64,000 bases of DNA from Ooceraea biroi (taxonomy: Eukaryota > Arthropoda > Insecta > Hymenoptera > Formicidae). Shown here in pieces: positions 48,701-55,300 of this stretch (position 1 is the stretch's first letter; every line of letters starts with the position of its first letter). Below the pieces are notes generated by a model that was not told the origin of the DNA, made no database searches, and saw nothing but the letters and a program-made list of their open reading frames with translations. The DNA is taken from positions 2,277,838 through 2,341,837 of the forward strand of contig NC_039516.1 in NCBI RefSeq assembly GCF_003672135.1, written 5' to 3'. The position numbers and the translations under genes were made by a program.

Positions 48701-51427
48701 TGAGAGAGAGAGAGAGAGAGACATTCATTTTAAGAAATACATATTTTTCAACAGATGGGGATATCTACCAAACTAAGATGTGAAATAAAAAGTAATATTT
48801 CGTCTTGAAATTGGATTGAAAAATTTCAGAATTCTGAGTACCATTTTTAACATTGAGCATTTACGAAATAATGCGTCAAATGAGCTGTAAAGGAATCCCG
48901 TTCGCCTTTTACTTTTCCACTTTGTCTCTAAACATTAGGAGAATGCAAAGCACGCATTCTTACGTTCTCTCTTTTAAATATAATCTATCACAGCGTCCCA
49001 CGATGATTAATGCATGTATTATTCGTTGGTTATGCTTTCGAAACGAATCAATCACTCTCTCAGTGAGAACACGAAGCCCAGATTACACGATACAGTTTTG
49101 CACGCGCCGCTGGTATTTGGTCATAAAAAAGGCAAGAACCCGTGATCTAGAATGCCAGTTTGTCTCCACGAGGCAGCGCGTTGTACGTAATGCAAGAAGT
49201 GCACGTAAATACCAATCGCAAACAGTGCAGCGATTCCAATATTGAGTGTTCGTTGTATAATTCCGCGATAAAGTTGTTTCTATTTTGTAAACCATAACGT
49301 GTAATAAATTACGAAGCGCCTATTGAAGCACGCACAATGTGCGACAGGATTTGATTTCGACGATTTCTGTCTATCATAATTTTTTCCATTTTTTTATAAT
49401 ATTTAAATATCGGCATTTGTTTCAACCCTTTCCTCAGCTCCTTCGCAGTTCTCCAGCGATCCTAATGCACTTCCGTGGAATCCGTAAAAATGTTATTCTC
49501 TACATTACTTCACACTGTAGATTGAATCAGGACGAGAATCGCCATGCGAGGTTCGCGCGTTGCAGTGAGCAGCGATGGAGCCGTCACCTCCTCGCTTTAT
49601 TAATGCGGATGCATGATGCTGTTGACGCAGGCTTTTAAGTCTTATTTACAGCTGGACGACGTAAGCCGCTTACGTTACACGGCCGTGACCACGTGGTGCT
49701 AGTTGGCAACAAGCAGTTGACCAAGAAATTGCGTTTTCCTCGTTCGTTCAACCGGTGAGTCGTCGCCGCTGCCTTCCAAGTGGCACGGCTTTTAAGCCCG
49801 AGAGGTGATGACCTCAATGATTAATCGACGTCCGTTCGTAAGTAACGAGAAACCTTTCAGATTCAAGGATCCGTGCATCATCAACCATCGGAATTGCGGA
49901 CCGATAATCGCAGAGAGTTTAAGGAACCAAGTGTGAATTCTTTATGTCAAGAATCATCTTGAACATCTTAACCGTAACATAAAACACATCGAATCTTTCC
50001 AACACAGATGTTCGATCTCTTTATACAAACTTGTGAATCTCTACAAAAAGAGAGAAGGAAGGATAAAGAGAGAGTGCGATTAAATACGTTGCTAAACGGG
50101 CAACTCACGGTTAACGATCCGTAATGTTTCTGTAAGTGCAGCACCTAATTAGTTAGTGCGTAATTAACCGAATGAGACTCGTACGAGACGCGAGACAGCT
50201 CTTGGCCAATCGACGAGCCCTTTCAATTTCACGTTACATCATCGCGCGAGCAGACGACTAAATTTTCCGTGATGGGACACCTGTCGTCCGGGAGAAGCGG
50301 CCAGAGAAACCGGTCGCTTCTTCGTTATAACAGTCCTAACTACGAATGCAAATAAGCGCATTCCCGGGTACGGCGCTTGCTCGCTCGCGGAAAGAAAACC
50401 CAAAACCTCGCACCTGCTGTGCGCTGTAATTCTGTAACCGGCGACATTACGCCGGTGTAATTTTACGACGCAACACGACAGAAGGAACAACGACACGCGA
50501 AACCGCACGAAGATGCTCGATCAAATGAACACGCAAAATGCAAAAAGAGCTCAACATCACGAGAAATCCTGATCTAAATATAAATAGAATAAATATAATA
50601 CAAATTTTAGCAACAAATCAGTAAACGCAATAATCTCGCTTACGCCGTTCGCTGTTACCCTTTACCCTTTGCTTTGCCCTTAGTACTCAAAAATGGACCG
50701 TTCGATAACCCTAACCGGCATGAACCAGCCGCAAGAGCGATGTGCGAGGTTCAAGAGATATAACGTCACCGGTGCGCCACGGGACAAAAACTGCGAGCAA
50801 AAATGGGCGACCGAGGCACGAGCGAAAGGGCAAAGGATCCTTCTGTTACTCGAAGGGGATGGACACGCGCAACGTAACGATCCACGTTAAACGAGCGGTG
50901 TCCCGCATTACGCATCGATATAGCACCGTTCATCGTGCGACAAATTTCGTGGCTCCACGCATCGCATCGCGTTCTCGGCGTTCCGTCACTTTCGGCATAA
51001 ATGGTGACGAATTAAACCGACGTTGGCACGTTCGATGCAAAACGCACTCGGCAAAACGCGCGTCACGTATCGGAGTATCTCTGGAAAAACAGCGGGAGCC
51101 GCGTCTCGCCGCACAGGCGAACGGAGACGGCAACGGCCGTAAGGTGTTATCGATTTTATCAACAAACGGGGGGCTTCTAGGGGATTCTGTCTCGGTGTCG
51201 CACGGGGTGAGTCAGGAGGAGCGAGGGAGACGGGCGCCGCGGGAGAAACCGAGACAGAAACGGGCGAGACGAGGGTTCGTGCCGCGAGGGGCGGCGGACG
51301 GTCGCATCGTTCGTTCGGCGGAGCCGCAGAAAACTCACTCACCCTCGGACAGCTCGAGATCCAACTCGGCGAGCTTCTCCCGCACGTCCTCCGGGAGCTT
51401 GCCGATGTCGATGTTGTACTCGGCCAT
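27492..51427 (-). CDS. DIP2: Disco-interacting protein 2 (DIP2), complete, 16 exons
   Basis: DIP2 proteins have an N-terminal DMAP1-binding domain and two adenylation (acyl-CoA synthetase/FAAL-like) domains. The family is known from neuronal development and has been linked to lipid metabolism. Coding exons: 51343-51427, 40644-40715, 38286-38507, 36291-36449, 34737-34958, 33728-34232, 33270-33606, 32286-33099, 31781-32211, 31408-31639, 29923-30035, 29446-29832, 29037-29372, 28572-28868, 27935-28491, 27492-27744. All junctions agree in phase. The sum is 5022 nt, or 1673 residues plus stop, near the length of fly DIP2. The DMAP1-binding part is about residues 1-52, a disordered linker runs to about 350, the first adenylation-like domain spans about 420-1020 and the second about 1060-1673. 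The core motifs are degenerate (IEYTTDKDGSVMGV and LDFSVSTTGMLAGI where adenylating enzymes have a Gly/Ser-rich loop), as is usual for DIP2. The stop follows DPIYVAYNM. Exons 38286-38507 and 36291-36449 may be alternatives. Confidence 0.97.
27935..28491 (-). CDS. DIP2: DIP2 exon 14
   Basis: It encodes VYVDLRALRNDRVSLVERG, SGKLLPGVKVIIANPETKG, HLGEIWVQSSHNASGYFTIY, ARTGYLGFLRRTE and MRYHPIDIENSVMRCHKKIA. Acceptor TTCTGCAG, donor GGAATG/GTGAGT. Confidence 0.96.
28572..28868 (-). CDS. DIP2: DIP2 exon 13
   Basis: 99 codons, phase 0 at both ends. It encodes VRDTFCSYGVMELCTKGL, VRTCVVVAEERPRIAL and VSTSFGCRVNTAICLQ, the region where related enzymes carry the Gly-Thr/Ser-Glu adenylate-binding motif. 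Confidence 0.96.
29037..29372 (-). CDS. DIP2: DIP2 exon 12
   Basis: It encodes KTWPMILDMDDMP, the degenerate loop LDFSVSTTGMLAGIKMSHAA, LKLACELYPSRHIALCLDPY-type sequence and SIYSGHHSILIPPSE. Exactly 112 codons, phase 0 at both ends. Confidence 0.96.
29446..29832 (-). CDS. DIP2: DIP2 exon 11, start of second adenylation-like domain
   Basis: It encodes SDHVIFTSLNAKGAVATSL, GDHVALIFPPGTDLICAFYG and RPPHPQNLQTTLPTVRMIVD. Confidence 0.96.
29923..30035 (-). CDS. DIP2: DIP2 exon 10, interdomain linker
   Basis: 113 nt. It encodes GPASVMVGNIVQGNRLA, a conserved DIP2 linker, then an acidic stretch. Acceptor CTGTTGCAG, donor AAAAAG/GTTTGT. The 1.37 kb intron before it (30036-31407) is AT-rich, with no other exon seen. 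Confidence 0.92.
31408..31639 (-). CDS. DIP2: DIP2 exon 9, end of first adenylation-like domain
   Basis: It encodes SFQWMSRVLQAVDSIHAVGI, ALVPPNYLPKTPLGGIHL and LHPANVLLCPHTCVTNLPKP. Acceptor TTTTGTACAG, donor CACTCAG/GTAAGT. Confidence 0.95.
31781..32211 (-). CDS. DIP2: DIP2 exon 8
   Basis: It encodes CKTDEVGEICVHSSATG, GLLGFLGPGGLVFVCGSRDG, TGRKHNADDIIATVLAVEP and VVAEQRPDCSEEE, the C-terminal part of the first adenylation-like domain. One base carried from exon 7 completes its first codon. Confidence 0.96.
32286..33099 (-). CDS. DIP2: DIP2 exon 7, core of first adenylation-like domain
   Basis: The longest DIP2 exon, 814 nt. Conserved segments include GWPKLHWFVTEHL, IEYTTDKDGSVMGV (the degenerate A3-type loop), CVLDFKREVGLWHSTLTSV, GMHVIFIPYALMK, LLVADGANPWSLSSCDQFL and CPCASSSEALTVSVRRPGR. 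Confidence 0.97.
33270..33606 (-). CDS. DIP2: DIP2 exon 6, start of first adenylation-like domain
   Basis: It encodes ATVLDPNGK, LTYGKLLSR, KPGDRIALVYPNNDP and FYGCLQAGIVPVPIEVPL, the N-terminal part of an AMP-binding fold. Acceptor GTGTCTAG, donor ATCCAG/GTAAAC. Confidence 0.96.
33728..34232 (-). CDS. DIP2: DIP2 exon 5
   Basis: Starts after CTTCACAG in phase with exon 4. It encodes a Pro-rich linker (RDTPPPPRPP), then RRPGADRVN and GRWKVSAKIQQLLNTLKRPK, the conserved entry to the first adenylation-like domain, and EFYEDDDIELE. Confidence 0.93.
34737..34958 (-). CDS. DIP2: DIP2 exon 4
   Basis: It encodes VRQEAVQQALAAMQGRPKP and LPMPSKRTSVM, strongly conserved in DIP2, then a Ser/Glu-rich linker. 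It follows directly on the RYHS end of exon 3a or 3b. Donor TACG/GTATGT. Confidence 0.93.
36291..36449 (-). CDS. DIP2: DIP2 exon 3b, Ala run, alternative to 38286-38507?
   Basis: 159 nt, same phase as exon 3a. It encodes a Gly/Pro/Ser linker, a run of ten alanines and then RRGNRRLTRNESRYHS. That ending aligns with RRTQRRVTHNEKRYHS of exon 3a. Either exon alone or both in series keep the frame. Acceptor CATGCAG, donor TTCCG/GTGAGT. Confidence 0.85.
38286..38507 (-). CDS. DIP2: DIP2 exon 3a, Gly-rich, alternative to 36291-36449?
   Basis: 222 nt, entering and leaving with one base of a codon. The first 50 residues are almost pure glycine and serine encoded by repeated GGN triplets. The C-terminal end reads RRTQRRVTHNEKRYHS, the same motif as in the next exon. 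Acceptor TCGTAG, donor CACTCAG/GTAGCG. Confidence 0.85.
39485..39520. repeat. Tandem duplication of a 20-bp unit
   Basis: Two consecutive copies starting CGTAATCACTTTGCTC; the second is cut short. Lies in the DIP2 intron between exons 2 and 3a. Confidence 0.85.
40644..40715 (-). CDS. DIP2: DIP2 exon 2
   Basis: A 72-nt exon between CTGTTGCAG and ATAG/GTGAGC. It encodes DITQKGYEKKRTRLL and completes the DMAP1-binding segment. It enters and leaves with a one-base phase. Confidence 0.95.
   Translation of the reverse strand, partial: EISRKRDMRRNGRVYFSSTPRSR
42319..44501 (-). CDS. Unnamed two-exon gene nested in DIP2 intron 1
   Basis: Product not recognised. Two long same-strand frames lie close together: exon 1 at 43660-44501, ATG at 44501, about 280 codons, and exon 2 at 42319-43345, about 342 codons, ending in TAA. 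Joining the donor CCAGG/GTGATT to an acceptor after GACAAG at 43346 keeps the frame and gives 622 residues. An acceptor at 43341 (TCAG before ATG) would break it, so the junction is tentative. Exon 1 starts MRPLSFENLRRLVGRKKDR and is basic, then Ser/Pro-rich. Exon 2 has an Arg/Ser-rich stretch, an acidic middle with a poly-Ser patch (near SLGSFSATSSSSS), a Thr/Met-rich repeat and a very basic C terminus. No transmembrane segment or signal peptide is evident, and most of it looks disordered. It could instead be alternative 5' exons of DIP2, but DIP2 splices in phase without it. Confidence 0.6.
45560..45694 (+). repeat. Dispersed direct repeat, copy A
   Basis: About 135 bp starting TATCGGCATTTGTTTCA. 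It aligns with copy B at 49409-49528 over its full length, with scattered substitutions and about 14 extra bases in the middle. Confidence 0.85.
46460..46519 (+). promoter_or_regulatory. GA-repeat plus TATA box, candidate core promoter in DIP2 intron 1
   Basis: A (GA)n run at about 46464-46480 is followed by TATAAAAG at 46512-46519, then more GA-rich sequence. GAGA elements plus a TATA box is a common insect promoter layout. The only frame downstream (ATG near 46656) is low-complexity and not recognised, so the promoter call is speculative. Confidence 0.25.
48702..48721. repeat. (GA)n microsatellite
   Basis: Ten uninterrupted GA units. Confidence 0.95.
49409..49528 (+). repeat. Dispersed direct repeat, copy B
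   Basis: About 120 bp related to copy A, same orientation, 3.85 kb to the right. Shared blocks include ATCGGCATTTGTTTCA and TGGAATCCGTAA. Confidence 0.85.
51343..51427 (-). CDS. DIP2: DIP2 exon 1, start codon and DMAP1-binding domain
   Basis: It begins MAEYNIDIGKLPEDVREKL, the typical DIP2 N terminus, and ends at GAGG/GTGAGT with one base of the next codon. Confidence 0.96.
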
Positions 51428-52228
51428 CGCTAGGCCATCCGCGCTGCGCCGTGATCGCGAATCCACCAGCGGTGCATACCACGACCCGTCACCACTGCTC
51501 GGCCATCTTGCCTGCCACTGAGTCCACCGTCGCGCCGCCGCGCGGCGCCACCGGACGCGCGCCCGCGCCTCCGAGCCGCGAACAGGTGATCCACGGGCGC
51601 CAACTTCGATATATCGAGTCAATCGAACGTCATCGGAGTTGACAAGATGGAGGCTCGTATGCGGCTAAATTCATGCGATTAATTATGTAGCCGAATCGTA
51701 GGTTGACATAGGAAATCTTAATGCAGTTTGCAATTCGAAGCGAAATGCGCGGAAGTTTCATATACTGTAATATACGAGAATCGTGCGTTTAGAATTGAAT
51801 CTTGAAAGCTAAGACACTTTTGTGATCAAGATCTTACAAGCGCGCGCGCGCGCGCGCGTGTAGGATGATTTCAATAAGTTTTATGAAGGAAATGTTAGGA
51901 AAGATATTGATGCTAATCACTCCACGCGTTCTTCTAGCTTGTCTTTTGCGAAATCTCATGTATACTGTACGTAACAGAGTCATAAATACCTAAAAAACGG
52001 CGTTGAAGAAGCACGTAATCACTTGTCTCGATCGCGCCAATTCCTGCCGTTACGAAACCGCGCACGCGCACAGTACTGCCAACGGTAACGGTACAGTTAA
52101 TGCTGGCGCACTCACCTGACGAGTGTTTACGCGGGAGACCTTGGGGGCAACCTAACCTCGGACACTCGGCTGATCGCCGAACGTTGAAGTCGGAATAACG
52201 TGGTTCATCCGTTTCGTTTCGCGATAAA
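51428..52228. promoter_or_regulatory. Divergent promoter region between DIP2 and RecQ4
   Basis: The two start codons point away from each other, only 801 bp apart, so both 5' UTRs and promoters must lie here or overlap, unless unseen upstream non-coding exons exist. The DIP2 side (51430-51600) is GC- and CpG-rich; the centre is AT-rich and carries a CG run. No clear TATA box is seen on either side. Confidence 0.75.
51841..51858. repeat. (CG)9 run
   Basis: Eighteen bases of pure alternating CG inside otherwise AT-leaning sequence of the DIP2/RecQ4 intergenic region. Such runs can adopt the Z-DNA form. Confidence 0.95.
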
Positions 52229-52339
52229 ATGGACGTGCTAAAGGATCCCGTCTTGAAAACGAAGTATCTGAAGAACAAACTCCGCGTGAAGCAATGGGAG
52301 AGCGATTTTATGGAGAAATTCGGACGCAAACCGAACAAA
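52229..52339 (+). CDS. RecQ4: RecQ4 exon 1, Sld2-like domain start
   Basis: 37 codons from the first ATG after the promoter region. It encodes the basic helix and FGRKPNK that open the Sld2-like domain. Donor AACAAA/GTAGGT, phase 0. Confidence 0.93.
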
Positions 52340-55300
52340 GTAGGTTGCCTCATGCGTTTTTATCGCGTTCTCAGTATGCAATGCAGTTGTTTAATATTTT
52401 TCTCATATTCGCATATTGACATAATATTATAATAGATGAATTTAATTAAAGATTAAGTGCTTTTAACTTTAGATATGTACCACGAACGCGATTCAGTATT
52501 TGTGAGAGCTTCGGCTACTTTCACATATGTCTGTCGTATGATGAATGAAAAATATTGGAAATTACGTTATTGTGAACGTCACATAAATCACTGTATTGTA
52601 CTGTTGCATAATTAACTTTTTCTGTGCATTCCAGAATGACATAAAGGATGCGGACGTATCGATCAAAGAGGCATACAAGATGTACTGGAAACTGAAGACG
52701 CGAGCGCTCGAGGAGACTCTGATGGACATCACTTTCTGTGACGACGTGCAAGGCAACGTGACGAACAAGTCGCCATTAAAGTCATCGACGAATGATCAGA
52801 GGCAGGATAAGAACTCGAGTCCGGAGAAACTCGCAAGAGACACAGAGAACATAGATCCTCACAACAGCAAACACGAAAGCGAAGCCGCTGTTCAAGCAGA
52901 CACGGTGAACATCGAGGGAGTCTGGGGCGAGCATCTGCACAAGAGCAAGGAACAGGCGCCGAAGAAGAAGCAATCCCTGTTGATCGGTAGGTCCTCCTCC
53001 TTCCAACTATCCAGGAATAAATTTGAAAGTTCGTCGTTCACCAAGCGGAACCCGAGGAAATCGCTATCGTCGACTAAGCTGAAGAACAAGTCTGGCAAGA
53101 ATATGCCTAGTAACTCGAGCATCGACCAAGCAGATATGGACAGCAAGGATGGTTTCGACGTGACAACGGAAGAGACAAAACCCATATTTGGTGCACCAGT
53201 GAAAGTGACCTTTGAAAATAACAAATCCGTCCCGCATTGTATTAACGCTGTTCAACAACTGGTTGATGGCCACATGACTAGCGTCAACCGTAATCTGAAT
53301 CCGGGCTGGCTTGATCGCTGCACGAGATACAGCAACTCGGAAGTGGCGTCTTTCAACCCGAGTCAAAGACTCTCGGGCACCAGCGACTCCGGAATAGAGT
53401 CTATGGAGTCCAGTACGTATTCCCCAAAGGACATGACGCCTGTGGTGAACTCTATCACGTCCCTTCAAGAGTCTGACGAGGACGATTTCGTGTGCAACAG
53501 CGATTCCGAGGAGGAGCGCAGGAACAAACGCATCAGAAATTTCAAGAAACGATGGAGCGACCAAGACGGTCAACTCGCGAAACGACGGTGCGTTGAAATC
53601 GAACCCGTTGCGACCGCTCGGTCTGCTGATACAACCGACGGCGGTGCATTCAAGCAGATTTCCAACGCTAATACGAATTCTAGTGTAGTATATAACAATA
53701 GTTGTAGTAGTAGAAGCAAAACTGACGATGTTAACGCGTTTAAGTCAGTTAACGATATTAGTACGAACTTTAGTTTAGCGAAAGAGCCGATTAAGGCTCA
53801 ACAAAACGACAAAGTCGCCTCGAGTTCAAACATTGATTCGAAAGCTATTATTGACGGCGGAATGATGTCCAAAAATGTCCAGACTGATAACGGTCAGACG
53901 AAGAATGAATTCAAGATAACGGATAGCGTTCCTAAATCGACTGATATTTCGAATCAAGAATCAGGAACTTCATCTAATGAAAAACTAGTGAAGCAACATG
54001 TGCCACATCGAAGAGGTAAAGATGTACTATCGGACGACTCTGATCCCGATTATGTGGAACAGAAAAAACAAACTAGAACAAAAACAAAGAAGACTACCGT
54101 CCGAACTGTTAAAAAATCTACAAGTAGAAGGAAGAGAAACGACGAGGGGAAACCTAATTTAAGAAGATCTTCTAGAGCAAAGTTGACTTTAAACGTGGAT
54201 GACGAAGAACGGAGTTCAGACGAAACGCAAGCGGGAAAGTTCCCGATATACAGCGTGGAGACGTTACAAACGGTTCCTCGCTTCGCGATGACGTCGACTG
54301 AGAATGGTGACCTGGTCACACAATTTTCCAAATCGGTTTCCATTGAAATGCCGGAAAGAGGCGCTTCGGTATCTTCGAAAACGAGCGCAAAATTAACTGA
54401 CAGGGAAAAGCTTGAGAAGAAAATAGCCGCCGGGACGATGAACGACAACTTCGTCAGAATAAATCTGAAGAAGAAAGTATTCGTGCGAGGGAAGAAGAAT
54501 TTCAATCTGTCCAAGTACAAGAAAAATCAATGGAAACAAAGAAAGAAGGATTTGGCGTCGAGCGAGAGCAACCTGGACGCAGCCGATCTGATCGACAAGA
54601 ACGGCATGACATGCTTCAAGTGTGGCGAGTCCGGACACTTTGCTAAGAATTGCTCAGCTTCCAAGAGCGATGCTCTTCTGCCTCTGGAGGAGATCGACGA
54701 GTCGTCAAGTTACCCGACTCTGGAGGAAGCCGAGAGGATGGCAAATGAGAACGCTGTTGTCGCTCATGGTCACAGGATCGATCGGCTACCCGAGAAACCG
54801 TCTCACTCCGTTGCGAAAGCATCGCAGAGCGACGAAGCCGAAGACATGGCTCGATTATTTGAAGACGACTTTGAAACTCCATATGAGAAGAGCGAAACTC
54901 CGATTGTCGGGCACAAGATACCGCAGGATTTATTGTCGAAGTTACTGCCGCCACAGATGGACGTGGTTGAGCCGTTGTACCCCACAAACGAAGACGGCAG
55001 TCTCACCGAAACCCCAGCGGAGGTTTTCGAGGCGTTACACATGTTCGGCCACGAGAGCTTCCGGGCTGGCCAAGAGAAGGCGGTGATGAGAATTCTGTCT
55101 GGCCAATCCACTCTGGTAACGCTGTCGACGGGCTCCGGGAAGTCCTTATGCTATCAATTACCAGCATACCTGTATTCCCGGCATTCGCGCTGCATCACTC
55201 TGGTAATTTCACCGCTGGTGTCCTTGATGGACGACCAGGTGACGGGTGTGCCTTCATTTCTATCCGCTGCGTGCTTGCACACCAGCCAGACGCCGAAGGT

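Larger units (their letters stand above)
40716..51342. other. DIP2 intron 1
   Basis: The first intron, about 10.6 kb. It contains the nested gene at 42319-44501, two related direct-repeat copies (45560-45694 and 49409-49528), CT- and GA-rich low-complexity sequence (44770-44900 and 46440-46640), and a (GA)n tract at 48702-48721. No further exon with a clear splice context was seen. Confidence 0.7.

Noticed and set aside
50742..51521. 259-codon plus-strand open frame running antisense over DIP2 exon 1
   Set aside because: The sequence is GC-rich, Arg-rich in translation and antisense to a certain exon; best explained by composition.
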